Positions 18,941-31,275 of a stretch of DNA of 64,000 nt are shown here, piece by piece. The notes beneath the pieces are model-generated. The model did no database searches. It was not told the DNA's origin and worked only from the letters and a program-made list of their open reading frames with translations. The stretch comes from Chondrus crispus (lineage: Eukaryota; Rhodophyta; Florideophyceae; Gigartinales; Gigartinaceae), in contig NW_005179035.1 of assembly GCF_000350225.1 (NCBI RefSeq), forward strand, positions 1 to 64,000, in the 5' to 3' direction. The position numbers were made by a program, and so were the translations under genes. The stretch's first letter is position 1, and the number at the start of each line of letters is the position of its first letter.

Positions 18941-21546
18941 CTAGTTTCGCCATCCTCATCTCAATGCGTCTTGTAAATGTATGTGAATGGTGCACATGGT
19001 GTGGTATGTATGGCGATTCCCCTTGCATCGAAGATACGAAAACGTGCCCCATGGCAGCACAAGCGCAACAACGGCTGGCCATTCCGCACCGCATTAGATC
19101 ACTGTTCAACTTTCGTGTTTTGGACAACACCAAACTTGAACAACTGACCACTACTTATTTCATGAGAGCGGGGAAGGCGCTACTGCAGTTAACAGTGTTA
19201 CGGTGATACCGTAACTGAACAAACCTGTTGGAAAATTGAACTTGAGGCTCTTTGTATCGCCCAAGGGCGCTACACGAATTGGCCATTAGCACAAATCCCG
19301 TGCTGGCCATTCGGAAGCATTGCTGAAGGCATGGTTGTTTCATGCATCATCGGCGCTCCAAACCCGCTCCCTTCCTCGGCACGTTTCGCCGCGCACCACA
19401 AGTGTCCCGACGCGCTCCTCCCCGTCTGCAGCGCGTCCCCCTCCACCCTGCACGCTGGCACAACTGCGCCTCTCACGTGGCCTCGCGCGGGCCGTGGGCC
19501 ACTCGCGCATGGGCAAGAAGGTGGTCGCCGTGAAGAGGGCTGCGGCGCGCGGGGCCCTCACTGAAGGCAGCTCTGCCGACGAGGTGGGCATTGGGCACGG
19601 AGCTGGACGAGCCCAGGGGCATGACCGGCGCGGTACGGTGCGGCGGAGGGCGAGTACATCGCGTCCGTGGCGTCGGCGAGCGGGCCGGTGGAAATTGTGA
19701 AACATTTCTAAGTCGGCGCGCGAGGGAGACTGCGACATCGACTAGAAACAAAGTCAGTGGCAGGATGTCGTGGGGGTGCGGCTACGCGACGGGGGGAGCT
19801 GCTAACGCCGCAGCACCAGTAGTTTTAGAGAAAAGGAGGAACTATAATCGGGGCTGGACTTTTCTTGCTCTGGCACGCTCAAGCGCGGCGCAAAGGCGGG
19901 GCACACGAACGCGCACGACCGTGTGTACCTGTTCGGAGCAGGGGGGAGCTGGTGACAGAATGGGTGGTGACCTGGCTTTTGTCAGCATGAGTGCTGTTGA
20001 AGAAGAGCCGATGGCGCAGATGCCGCGCTGGGGTCCGGCTGGCGATGGAGGTAATCCAGATGCTCGACGGGAATGAGGTACGCCCGGTGAAGGATATCGG
20101 GTGGTCGCGTTTAACACGACTGCTTAGCACAAACTGTTCAGCAGCTCGTACCGGTTTCGGGTACTATAAGTGTTGCTATTCGTGAATGTCCGTATGCTTT
20201 CAGGCACAGCGAGTCTACCCCAAACTTGTACCACACAGACGCATCGCAGAGAGGGGGGTAGGTGATGGGAGGGAGGCGCGGAGGGATGAGAGTTTACGTT
20301 AGGGGCGCGTTTGTGGAGTGTCTCCGCAGCCTTGGGGGATAAAGCGGGATTGTGGCCATCCGCACGTACAGTAGAGGAAGGTAACGGTGCGGGCGCCATC
20401 TCGTCCGGGGGGCTGACTGAGTTTACCTCCTGGGGCGGAGTGAGGACGGGTGGAGACTCTTGAGGCGGGGCCAGGTCGCCAAGAGGAGGGGGGTGTGTGG
20501 CTGCGAGAGGGTACACGGACGCAGGAGGAGTGTGCTGCTGGATGTCATTGGAGGTGGTGTCTGTAGCGGCGGCGTCTGTAGCGGCGGCGTCAACAGTGGC
20601 GGCCAGAGCAGAATCGGCGAGCTGGGCGGTGCAGGCAGAGAAGTAGGTAGCGAGGGGCGCGTTGGGTAGAATATCACCCGCAACTCTCCGCCAACTTCCC
20701 CCCTTCATTAGGTCCGAACAGCGAGCTACCGAAGAAACTCATCTGCACGTTCCCCAAAACAGAACCTTCCCAACATGGCAATGGTAAGCTTTCGCGCCAA
20801 CAAGACATCTGTTGCAAACCATCAGCACCCTCACGCCGCTGTCTACGCCCCCTATCGCCGCCGCCAACCACGAAAACAACAGAAACAGCCTCCTCACACC
20901 AACTGTACCCACGTCCGATGCGCCCGCTCCCGCCCGGCGTAGCCTCTTCCGCCGCTACCGCGCCACACGTCCCCGCAAACGGGCTCGCCACTCTCTCCCT
21001 CTCCGACGCCCCCTCAGCCCCACTGCCCCAATCAGTCGCGCCCCGGGGATGCACGCCACCGCAATATCGGACGCACGCCGCCTCCGGCTTCCAAACCTCT
21101 CTGGCCCGGCCGTCGCTTTCCGTCTCGCCGCGACCGATCCCCCGCCAAAGCCCCCCATCGAGCCTGCCGCTGAATTTGCACCGCCCTATCCCGCTCCGAG
21201 CGCCGCGAGCGCGAACGCATGCTGCGCGAGCACATTCTCAAATTCCATGCATCCCGCCCTTGGCGCCCACACCTTCCGAAGTGTCCAGCTTCGACGGTTG
21301 GCGCCATGACCGCGACGCGTACTGGCTGGACTTCCGCGGAAGAGAGGTCACGTTTCGCGCCAAATCGTGCCACAAACAGGAAGACCTCAAGCCCCCGACG
21401 CAGCCGCTGGATCGCCACGGGAAGGCCGTGACGTATGCGGCCGCTGTGCAGGACGACCATGACAGGGAAATGTGGGTGCCGACGTCCGAGGAAGAGGACA
21501 TGAGGTCGAGAAGCCCCAGTCCTGAGAGTGATCCTTCTTTTTGTAG

Positions 21547-21956
21547 GGGAGGCGGTCGAGGGGGAGATGCATACCACGCTTGTACCGACGGAAACGCAGG
21601 TGGATGCGGGGGAGGAGGAGGATGGAATGGATGACGAGGGCGTGTCTATGGATTTTACGATGCCAGATCTCCCGCCAATAGATATGGCTGCGCATCGGCG
21701 CAAGGACCTGAACATGAAGCCAGGTGGTTGGGGAGTGGTTCATCTGGGCACGTCATCTGCGGTTCCGACCAGGACGCGAAACGTGTCGTCAACGGCTATG
21801 GTAATGAAGCCGATTGCCGCGGCGGAAGGTAGCGAGGGGCCGTCCATGTTTCTTGTGGATGCCGGGGAGACCACTGACGATCAGCTCATTCGATGCGACT
21901 GGTGCATGACGCACGGCTTTCGACGCGACGGCTCTCGACGTTCACAGAAGGTCTGA
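21547..21956 (+). pseudogene. tRNase Z-like fragment (unit A)
   Basis: A CCTTCTTTTTGTAG sequence just before 21547 looks like a splice acceptor. After an acidic stretch the frame reads GGWGVVHLGTSSAVPTRTRN, then SSTAM and FLVDAGETTDDQLIR. This follows the N-terminal core of ribonuclease Z (LGT.sA.P...RN.S, then L.D.GEGT..Q), the enzyme that trims tRNA 3' ends. The catalytic HxHxDH motif should follow, but only MTHGFRRDG and a stop appear. The segment is therefore a fragment, although exons in the Pro/Arg-rich GC-rich sequence upstream (about 20774-21540) cannot be excluded. Confidence 0.6.
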
Positions 21957-22224
21957 AAGGGAAAGCGAGGTTATCGATGCACAGCACTGCTCGAATGGCT
22001 GGTAAGTTTGGAAGAGAGATGCATGCCAAAAAAGTAGCTCTCACTCACTTTTCGAGCCGCCGTTTTGAGATTTTGCACGGTGCTGAAGACGATGGGGAAA
22101 TTCGGTTGGGAAAGGCCTAGGGTAAGGTCAAAGCAGGCGCTCTGGATAATCATCCGGATGACACATTCGAACAGAAGACAGACGAGGAGGAAGACTTGGC
22201 CAGCCCTAATCTTTTAATACGAAC

Positions 22225-22650
22225 TTAATAGGAAGCGGTCCAGGGGTATAGGGATGAGAGGGCAAATGTTGTCGCCGCTCGAGTCTTTATGGAGCTTGAC
22301 ATAGTCCCCGCACAAGCACAGAGAATTGCTGGATACACTGGAATCCCACGGCCATAGTAATACACATACGCAAGGCGTTTCGCTACGTTCCTATGACCCT
22401 TGATGTACATAGCCTGTAGAAATCCCAACTCGCCTTTCGCAATATTCTCATTGCTAGAGGCATTAGCATAACATGTATAGATGTTCCCCCGTAACTTTTC
22501 CATTCCGAGCTTGTATGCTCGTTCGTAGTATAAAAGTGCCCCCTCAACAGAGCGTTCAATCTCACAACTTATTTCTATGTCGGACTTGTAGTAGTTAGGG
22601 TGACCCAAAACATTATAGAAGTGTGATGCTAAACGCGCGGTGGGGTTCAC
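22225..22650 (-). pseudogene. Sel1-like repeat fragment (unit A)
   Basis: A 141-codon frame without an internal ATG near its start. It contains EGALLYYERAYKLGMEKLRG and KGELGFLQAMYIKGHRNVAKRLAYVYYYGRG, which resemble degenerate Sel1-type helical repeats (A..LG..Y..G...A...Y..G). Sel1 repeats are protein-interaction scaffolds. A clearer Sel1 protein lies at 54367-55690. It is probably a gene fragment carried by the unit; a copy with few changes is in unit B. Confidence 0.45.
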
Positions 22651-22940
22651 TGCTGAATCACCACATCGTCCAAAGCGTGGCTCGACTAAAATATAGGAGA
22701 TCCAATCACGTGACTACAGTTGTCTGCATTTTGTGACTTTGGGCAAGGCGCGGTGGGGTCACCCTAATTAACGTCTGCCTGCTCGGCGTTGGTTCTCTGT
22801 TGCATTTCGCAGTGGGAAATGCGCGCTTTGCCGACTTATGATGGCGATAGAGCGTCTGGAACTTGGCACTCAGTCGCCAAAAGTTGCAGCTCTCCAAACA
22901 ATTTGGCGATCCCGACGACATGGAGTATAAGTCTTTCTCT

Positions 22941-23195
22941 CTACTGCATTTTCTGCGCTCTCATCTTCATCACTCGATTGCATTTCGAGTGAATTCTGCA
23001 CCACGCGAATCCTCTCCAAAACATCCATGGCGTAGTTGCTTTAATTTTGCGTACAGTGCGCTCTGCAATGCCGAACTGTCGCATAACTGCTGGTGTACGG
23101 TGTCCATTGTGGAGGAGATCTGCGATTTCGAGCTTCTGCGAAATCGTCAGGTGCTTGCGCTTGGCTTTTTCTTTTATTGCCGGAACGGGAGTCAT
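22941..23195 (-). pseudogene. pogo/Tigger-type HTH fragment (unit A)
   Basis: From the ATG at 23195 the frame reads MTPVPAIKEKAKRKHLTIS, QKLEIADLLHNG, VMRQFGIAERTVRKIK: the Psq/CENP-B-like helix-turn-helix at the N-terminus of pogo-group transposases. It then runs into unrelated residues and stops after 85 codons, with no DDE domain, so it is a remnant. The same module occurs at 50699. Confidence 0.7.
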
Positions 23196-23736
23196 AAGGG
23201 GCACAAGCTAAGATCGGTGAAGAGAGGATCGGACTACCTCTCGAGAGGTAGCTTTTACATATTTGACACTGTGATAATACCTATACACGTACACACGTAG
23301 TACACAGCACACATGGATGTCGTGTCACCTACGACGGGAAGTACTTAGTGTAGGGGGAGCCGGATCACGGCCCTCAGAGAGTAAACGAAGGGTATCGTTC
23401 CTGCACCACAGACACATACGGACGGTAGCGAAACAGCCGGAACCGTATGACACGTGGCGCTTTTCGTGTTCGGGCGTCTGGGGCTGCACTATTGGGAGGG
23501 TGGCACAAACAAATGCGGCACTAATGCGTAAGGACCACTGTACATCACTGTCATTCAACCTTGTTGAAGTGAACATCAACTGTCTGCAACTGCTGTTGGA
23601 TATCGCTAACGCTCATCCTTTCTACGATCTCCCCTACGTTCCTTTCCTTACAGCTCTGTCCGATATCGTTACTACACGTACTGAGCACATCCCTCTCCAC
23701 CTGTCTCCTGGCCAGGGGGCACTCCCTTTTACTGTA

Positions 23737-23955
23737 CAGGGGGGGGGGGGGTCGCTCAATAGTGCCTACTTTAGTAGTGCTTCCCTCTATATAGTGCTAT
23801 GGCTCACCCTCTGGCACAGGTTATCATAAGCTCACACGTGTATCATCCGGCCTGAAGAATGAAGATATTCAGCCTCCTTTATATAGTGCCATCTCCCCAA
23901 TAGTGCCATAGCTAGAGGTATGTCACGCTATAGCACTATATCGTAGGAGGCACTG
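23737..23955. mobile_element. Small TA-flanked element (unit A)
   Basis: Begins CAGGGGGGG..TCGCTCAATAGTGC and ends GCACTATATCGTAGGAGGCACTG, with TA on both sides (23735-23736, 23956-23957). Loose terminal inverted repeats and a recurring AGTGC motif suggest a pogo-group MITE related to the element at 35405-51082. No coding capacity. Confidence 0.5.
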
Positions 23956-24581
23956 TACCACCTTGACATGATAAAGAGGGGGCGTTCACATTCGACAACT
24001 CCAACAAGGGAGCTCTCAGGCCCGTAATGGTAACGAGGTTTTCCTACAGTACGAGACTGGAGAGGCGCATCAGTGCCACTCAAATCCCAGAAACGTGAGG
24101 TAGAGAGAAACGACTGTCAAATATGCACATGACACTGATGCCTCAAAAGAGCTTGTAAAGCCATACCAGTACAATACGCGCACGAAAAGGCAGTAACTTC
24201 GGCACCTTACAAATGCCTTGCAAGTCCAAATTGTTTCCTGGTACCTTCAACACTACTGTACCGTGTATTGCACATCAACACAACTGGGTCTCCGTTGCTG
24301 TTCGGTACCAAGGGTACAGTTAACTCATGCATTTTTCGATGACTGGGTCTACGGGTACTTTTAGGTGTACTGATTCAAAAAGTGCTACCCTAGCCAAACA
24401 ATACCGAGCACTGTCGAGGAACACCTGAAAAGAGGAATTCTTTGACAACGCCACTTCTCCAAGGGTCTTGGACACGACGCCTACATTGAATAACCAGAAG
24501 CAGGGATGCGTTTATCGTGCATCGTCGTTCTTATTCAAAAATCAAACTTCATTGACAAGCCTTCCCCATTCCCTCCACCTC

Positions 24582-26462
24582 ATGTCCCTGGAAATCATAC
24601 TGCCCTTTAGCACGCCAATTTGGAACGTGATCCGACTCATTGGTTTGGCTATTCTTGTCGATGTGCTCATTGCTGTGGTGCTACAAAAAGCTTCATCAAG
24701 GATTAATGGCTTCATGGCACGAAAAGGAAGACGGGTTGCATTGGGCACGACACGGACTGGTAGGCTGACCCAACTACCCGGAATAGACCGAAACGCGACA
24801 TGGATACGTCTATGCTTCTGGGGGGCAGCAGTGACCCTGCTTGGCCTAGCCGTTATGGCAGAATTTGGTAGCTCCGAAAAGGATGTAGAACTGGACACTG
24901 AAGTCGAGCTGGGAAGCATATTCGAGGCTGCAAAGGGGAAAATTCTATCTGTGAATTTACACGCCGAAGACGAAGATCGGAATAAAGGTGGTGGTATTAG
25001 GCTGTTTGGTCGAGTGTTTGAGGTGACGGGCTCGTCACTGAGAAGTCCGTCTATAGATCACGGAGTGCCACTCATCGAGGCAGGACACAAAAATTGTCGG
25101 TCAGGTAAAGATCGTATCATTGGCGGTTTTAGGGCAGTGAACATTGTAGATCGCGTGCTTGTCAGGGCCAGGGAAACGGGAATATATATCCAGAGGATAA
25201 CGCCATCAAAAGGTACTCTGATTGAGTTAGAAGTCGCCGCAGTTCCCTTCAACTGGTCCAACTGTGACGAGGAGGAAATCAAACGACAATTAGGGCAATT
25301 GGAAAACCACACCGAGGTCCCCAAATTCCTTTCTGCCCTTTCTGATCTGGCACTTGGAGCAAAATGGAATGCTGTGATAGGCCTAAACAAGACAGGAAGA
25401 AAAATAATAGAGGAAATTCCCGTACGGATTGGGAGCCACCGTAATGGTGGTTTGCACGCCGGTAATTTCGTTATTCGGGGCTGGGCAGATATTCAACACT
25501 TGATCTTTCGTTCGCTTGCCGGTTCCGAAAATGTTTGGATGAACGTAGAACCGGACCTCCTACACCAAGCTCCTCAGGGAGCTGAACTGCAGATGGAGCG
25601 GTTGCCGGTTCGGCAGAGCAGAGTAGGAAACACGAAGATCGAATTTGGTTTGCCTCGTGAAAAATTGCAGTTCAAGAACGTGGAATGGCATGGTAGCGTA
25701 TCAGTCACTGCCGGATCCATTTCTGAACTCGTGCATGTGTACATTACTGATCGGGGAGAATGCGCCATGGGTCACGTCGTGTGTTCGTGTCGGCTGACTT
25801 TTGAGAACGAAACATATCAAATCATCCAAGGATGGGCGGCATCCTATGTTCAAGAAACTGAATTTCGTATGGGTGGGAGGGTAAACTTGACACGATTTGC
25901 TCGCGAATTTTTGGAAGAAGCAAAAGACACGATGGTCTACATGTCTCTCTACAAGACTTTGCCGGTTAGGAGCCTACGAGTCACTGGATCGAGGCCTCAA
26001 ATTTTCTCATCGAATGCTGCTGAGGAAGCATCAAGTGTCAAGAGTTTCCCAGTGCTCCCCCTAGACAGAAGCTTGTCTCCGAAGATCGGGATGGGATATG
26101 AGGTGCGGAAGACAGCACGAGCGGCGATAAATGTGTGGTTCATTGCCTCTGCCGCCGGCTACGCCATGCTTTTGATGTTTTTTCTTTTACTTTGCCTCTT
26201 TCTTAGAAACGAACTAGACATCAACGTCGTCACTTCGTTGGTGCGCACACAGAACGAGCTCCTCCAAGCGCCCATAGATTGCAAGTTGGCAAGCCGACGC
26301 CCTCTGGATATCGGAATATTTGAGCCAGAATGGTCGAACGGGGAACTCCACCTAGGAACACTTGGGGAAAATGACAAGCCTGTCCAAGCACCTGACTTAA
26401 GCTTGGTTCACTCGATGCCACGCTTAAGGAGGGGGCAATCAAAGTCTGTTTATACGGTCTAG
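24582..26462 (+). CDS. Three-pass membrane protein with variable ectodomain, copy 2
   Basis: Same architecture as copy 1, starting at the ATG 24582 (626 residues; one extra residue near GWAASYVQE). The first 190 positions of the longer frame differ from copy 3 at only about 5 sites. Beyond that, residues 191-340 carry many changes found in neither copy 1 nor copy 3, for example FRAVNIVDRVLVRA, GIYIQRITPSKG and GSHRNGGLHAGN. A simple crossover between copies 1 and 3 would not produce them. The glycosylation motifs NWS, NHT, NKT, NET and NLT are kept, as are the transmembrane segments and tail. The gene is uninterrupted. Confidence 0.85.
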   Translation: MSLEIILPFSTPIWNVIRLIGLAILVDVLIAVVLQKASSRINGFMARKGRRVALGTTRTGRLTQLPGIDRNATWIRLCFWGAAVTLLGLAVMAEFGSSEKDVELDTEVELGSIFEAAKGKILSVNLHAEDEDRNKGGGIRLFGRVFEVTGSSLRSPSIDHGVPLIEAGHKNCRSGKDRIIGGFRAVNIVDRVLVRARETGIYIQRITPSKGTLIELEVAAVPFNWSNCDEEEIKRQLGQLENHTEVPKFLSALSDLALGAKWNAVIGLNKTGRKIIEEIPVRIGSHRNGGLHAGNFVIRGWADIQHLIFRSLAGSENVWMNVEPDLLHQAPQGAELQMERLPVRQSRVGNTKIEFGLPREKLQFKNVEWHGSVSVTAGSISELVHVYITDRGECAMGHVVCSCRLTFENETYQIIQGWAASYVQETEFRMGGRVNLTRFAREFLEEAKDTMVYMSLYKTLPVRSLRVTGSRPQIFSSNAAEEASSVKSFPVLPLDRSLSPKIGMGYEVRKTARAAINVWFIASAAGYAMLLMFFLLLCLFLRNELDINVVTSLVRTQNELLQAPIDCKLASRRPLDIGIFEPEWSNGELHLGTLGENDKPVQAPDLSLVHSMPRLRRGQSKSVYTV

Positions 26463-29064
26463 CTAGTTTCGCCATCCTCATCTCAATGCGTCTTGTAAAT
26501 GTATGTGAATGGTGCACATGGTGTGGTACGTATGGCGATTCCCCTTGCATCGATGATACGAAAACGTGCCCCATGGCAGCACAAGCGCAACAACGGATGG
26601 CCATTCCGCACCGCATTAGATCACTGTTCAACTTTTGTGTTTTGGACAACACCAAACTTGAACAACTGACTATTACTTGATGAGAGCGGGGAAGGCGCTA
26701 CTGCAGTTAACAGTGTTACGGTGATACCGTAACTGAACAAACCTGTTGGAAAATTGGACTTGAGGCTCTTCGTATCGCCCAAGGGCGCTACACGAATTGG
26801 CCATTAGCACAAAACCCGTGCTGGCCATTCGGAAGCATTGCTGAAGGCATGATTGTTTCATGCATCATCGGCGCTCCAAACCCGCTCCCTTCCTCGGCAC
26901 GTTTCGCCGCGCACCACAAGTGTCCCGACGCGCTCCTCCCCGTCTGCAGCGCGTCTCCCTCAACCCTGCACTCTGGCACAACTGCGCCTCTCACGTGGCC
27001 TCGCGCGGGCCATGGGCCACTCGCGCATGGGCAAGAAGGTGGTCGCCGTGAAGAGGGCTGCGGCGCGCGGGGTCCTCACTGAAGGCAGCTCTGCCGACGA
27101 GGTGGGCATTGGGCACGGAGCTGGACGAGCCCAGGGGCATGACCGGCGCGGTACGGTGCGGCGGAGGGCGAGTACATCGCGTCCGTGGCGTCAGCGAGCG
27201 GGCCGGTGGAAATTGTGAAACATTTCGAAGTCGGCGCGCGAGGGAGACTGCAACATCGACTAGAAACAAAGTCAGTGGCAGGATGTCGTGGGGGCGCGGC
27301 TACGCGACGGGGGGAGGTGCTAACGCCGCAGCACCAGTAGTTTTAGAGAAAAGGAGGAACTATAATCGGGGCTGGACTTTTCTTGCTCTGCCACGCTCAA
27401 GCGCGGCGCAAAGGCGGGGCACACGAATGCGCACGACCGTGTGTACCTGTTCGGAGCAGGGGGGAGCTGGTGACAGAATGGGTGGTGACCTGGCTTTTGT
27501 CAGCATGAGGGCTGTTGAAGAAGAGCCGATGGCGCAGATGCCGCGCTGGGGTCCGGCTGGCGATGGAGGTAATCCAGATGCTCGACGGAAATGAGGTACG
27601 CCCGGTGAAGGATATCGGGTGGTCGCGTTTAACACGACTGCTTAGCACAAACTGTTCAGCAGCTCGTACCGGTTTCGGGTACTATAAGTGTTGCTATTCG
27701 TGAATGTCCGTATACTTTCAGGCACAGCGAGTCTACCCCAAACTTGTACCACACAGACGCATCGCAGAGAGGGGGGTAGGTGATGGGAGGGAGGCGCGGA
27801 GGGATGAGAGTTTACGTTAGGGGCGCGTTTGTGGAGTGTCTCCGCAGCCTTGGGGGATAAAGCGGGATTGTGGCCATCCGCACGTACAGTAGAGGAAGGT
27901 AACGGTGCGGGCGCCATCTCGTCCGGGGGGCTGACTGAGTTTACCTCCTGGGGCGGAGTGAGGACGGGTGGAGACTCTTGAGGCGGGGCCAGGTCGCCAA
28001 GAGGAGGGGGGTGTGTGGCTGCGAGAGGGTACACGGACGCAGGAGGAGTGTGCTGCTGGATGTCATTGGAGGTGGTGTCTGTAGCGGCGGCGTCTGTAGC
28101 GGCGGCGTCAACAGTGGCGGCCAGAGCAGAATCGGCGAGCTGGGCGGTGCAGGCAGAGAAGTAGGTAGCGAGGGGCGCGTTGGGTAGAATATCACCCGCA
28201 ACTCTCCGCCAACTTCCCCCCTTCATTAGGTCCGAACAGCGAGCTACCGAAGAAACTCATCTGCACGTTCCCCAAAACAGAACCTTCCCAACATGGCAAT
28301 GGTAAGCTTTCGCGCCAACAAGACATCTGTTGCAAACCATCAGCACCCTCACGCCGCTGTCTACGCCCCCTATCGCCGCCGCCAACCACGAAAACAACAG
28401 AAACAGCCTCCTCACACCAACTGTACCCACGTCCGATGCGCCCGCTCCCGCCCGGCGTAGCCTCTTCCGCCGCTACCGCGCCACACGTCCCCGCAAACGG
28501 GCTCGCCACTCTCTCCCTCTCCGACGCCCCCTCAGCCCCACTGCCCCAATCAGTCGCGCCCCGGGGATGCACGCCACCGCAATATCGGACGCACGCCGCC
28601 TCCGGCTTCCAAACCTCTCTGGCCCGGCCGTCGCTTTCCGTCTCGCCGCGACCGATCCCCCGCCAAAGCCCCCCATCGAGCCTGCCGCTGAATTTGCACC
28701 GCCCTATCCCGCTCCGAGCGCCGCGAGCGCGAACGCATGCTGCGCGAGCACATCCTCAAATTCCATGCATCCCGCCCTTGGCGCCCACACCTTCCGAAGT
28801 GTCCAGCTTCGACGGTTGGCGCCATGACCGCGACGCGTACTGGCTGGACTTCCGCGGAAGAGAGGTCACGTTTCGCGCCAAATCGTGCCACAAACAGGAA
28901 GACCTCGAGCCCCCGACGCAGCCGCTGGATCGCCACGGGAAGGCCGTGACGTATGCGGCCGCTGTGCAGGACGACCATGACAGGGAAATGTGGGTGCCGA
29001 CGTCCGAGGAAGAGGACATGAGGTCGAGAAGCCCCAGTCCTGAGAGTGATCCTTCTTTTTGTAG

Positions 29065-29474
29065 GGGAGGCGGTCGAGGGGGAGATGCATACCACGCTTG
29101 TACCGACGGAAACGCAGGTGGATGCGGGGGAGGAGGAGGATGGAATGGATGACGAGGGCGTGTCTATGGATTTTACGATGCCAGATCTCCCGCCAATAGA
29201 TATGGCTGCGCATCGGCGCAAGGACCTGAACATGAAGCCAGGTGGTTGGGGAGTGGTTCATCTGGGCATGTCATCTGCGGTTCCGACCAGGACGCGAAAC
29301 GTGTCGTCAACGGCTATGGTAATGAAGCCGAATGCCGCGGCGGAAGGTAGCGAGGGGCCGTCCATGTTTCTTGTGGATGCCGGGGAGACCACTGACGATC
29401 AGCTCATTCGATGCGACTGGTGCATGACGCACGGCTTTCGACGCGACGGCTCTCGACGTTCACGGAAGGTCTGA
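29065..29474 (+). pseudogene. tRNase Z-like fragment (unit B)
   Basis: Copy of the unit A fragment with a few substitutions (for example T to M after VVHLG, I to N in MKPNAAAEG). The splice-acceptor-like tract and the truncation after the DAGETTDDQLIR segment are the same, so the fragment predates the duplication. Confidence 0.55.
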
Positions 29475-29742
29475 AAGGGAAAGCGAGGTTATCGATGCAC
29501 AGCACTGCTCGAATGGCTGGTAAGTTTGGAAGAGAGATGCATGCCAAAAAAGTAGCTCTCACTCACTTTTCGAGCCGCCGTTTTGAGATTTTGCATGGTG
29601 CTGAAGACGATGGGGAAATTCGGTTGGGAAAGGCCTAGGGTAAGGTCAAAGCAGGCGCTCTGGATAATCATCCGGATGACACATTCGAACAGGAGACAGA
29701 CGAGGAGGAAGACTTGGCCAGCCCTAATCTTTTAATACGAAC

Positions 29743-30168
29743 TTAATAGGAAGCGGTCCAGGGGTATAGGGATGAGAGGGCAAATGTTGTCGCCGCTCGA
29801 GTCTTTATGGAGCTTGACGTAGTCCCCGCACAAGCACAGAGAATTGCTGGATACACTGAAATCCCACAGCCATAGTAATACACATACGCAAGGCGTTTCG
29901 CTACGTTCCTATGACCCTTGATGTACATAGCCTGTAGAAATCCCAACTCGCCTTTCGCAATATTCTCATTGCTAGAGGCATTAGCATAACATGTATAGAT
30001 GTTCCCCCGTAACTTTTCCATTCCGAGCTTGTATGCTCGTTCGTAGTATAAAAGTGCCCCCTCAACAGAGCGTTCAATCTCACAACTTATTTCTATGTCG
30101 GACTTGTAGTAGTTAGGGTGACCCAAAACATTATAGAAGTGTGATGCTAAACGCGCGGTGGGGTTCAC
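29743..30168 (-). pseudogene. Sel1-like repeat fragment (unit B)
   Basis: Near-identical to the unit A fragment; the differences seen include YYYGCGIS in place of YYYGRGIP. Confidence 0.45.
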
Positions 30169-30458
30169 TGCTGAATCACCACATCGTCCAAAGCGTGGCT
30201 CGACTAAAATATAGTAGATCCAATCACGTGACTACAGTTGTCTGCATTTTGTGACTTTGGGCAAGGCGCGGTGGGGTCACCCTAATTAACGTCTGTCTGC
30301 TCGGCGTTGGTTCTCTGTTGCATTTCGCAGTGGGAAATGCGCGCTTTGCCGACTTATGATGGCGATAGAGCGTCTGGAACTTGGCACTCAGTCGCCAAAA
30401 GTTGCAGCTCTCCAAACAATTTCGCGATCCCGACGACATGGAGTATAAGTCTTTCTCT

Positions 30459-30713
30459 CTACTGCATTTTCTGCGCTCTCATCTTCATCACTCGATTGCA
30501 TTTCGAGTGAATTCTGCACCACGCGAATCCTCTCCAAAACATCCATGGCGTAGTTGCTTTAATTTTGCGTACAGTGCGCTCTGCAATGCCGAACTGTCGC
30601 ATAACTGCTGGTGTACGGTGTCCATTGTGGAGGAGATCTGCGATTTCGAGCTTCTGCGAAATCGTCAGGTGCTTGCGCTTGGCTTTTTCTTTTTTTGCCG
30701 GAACGGGAGTCAT
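30459..30713 (-). pseudogene. pogo/Tigger-type HTH fragment (unit B)
   Basis: Duplicate of the unit A fragment, differing at one residue near the N-terminus (PAKKEKAK for PAIKEKAK). Same early truncation and no catalytic domain. Confidence 0.7.
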
Positions 30714-31275
30714 AAGGGGCACAAGCTAAGATCGGTGAACAGTGTTCGGTGGCGTAGGGAGAGAGGATCGGACTACCTCTCGAGAGGTAGCTTTTACATA
30801 TTTGACACTGTGATAATACCTATACACGTACACACGTAGTACACAGCACACATGGATGTCGTGTCACCTACGACGGGAAGTACTTAGTGTAGGGGGAGCC
30901 GGATCACGGCCCTCAGAGAGTAAACGAAGGGTATCGTTCCTGCACCACAGACACATACGGACGGTAGCGAAACAGCCGGAACCGTATGACACGTGGCGCT
31001 TTTCGTGTTCGGGCGTCTGGGGCTGCACTATTGGGAGGGTAGCACAAACAAATGCGGCACTAATGCGTAAGGACCACTGTACATCACTGTCATTCAACCT
31101 TGTTGAAGTGAACATCAACTGTCTGCAACTGCTGTTGGATATCGCTAACGCTCATCCTTTCTACGATCTCCCCTACGTTCCTTTCCTTACAGCTCTGTCC
31201 GATATCGTTACTACACGTACTGAGCACATCCCACTCCACCTGTCTCCTAGCCCGGGGGCACACCCTTTTACTGTA

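Larger units (their letters stand above)
16473..24002 (+). repeat. Tandem unit A (~7.5 kb)
   Basis: First of three head-to-tail copies. Similarity to the next copies begins at CCAACAAGGGAGCTCTCAGG (16473, 24003, 31618). In order the unit holds a membrane-protein gene, a GC-rich stretch without a recognisable gene (about 19320-21540; overlapping frames on both strands are shadows), a tRNase Z-like fragment, a Sel1-like fragment, a pogo-type helix-turn-helix fragment and a small TA-flanked element. Downstream of the gene, units A and B differ at only a handful of positions per kilobase by eye. The stretch before the gene is more diverged in A than between B and C. Confidence 0.9.

Noticed and set aside
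19320-20100. Decayed copia RNase H in the GC-rich part of the tandem units
   Set aside because: A short EAEGEYVASVA-like string in unit C hints at it, but no second motif could be found in any frame.
20124-21715. Long antisense frames (for example 194 and 227 codons) in units A and B
   Set aside because: Conserved only because the units are near-identical; composition is low-complexity Pro/Ser/Arg and no domain is visible, so they are treated as shadows.
23737-23760. Run of 13 G residues as a regulatory G-quadruplex
   Set aside because: The run length differs between units A (longer) and B (shorter), as expected for a slipping homopolymer at the element end; no functional context is visible.
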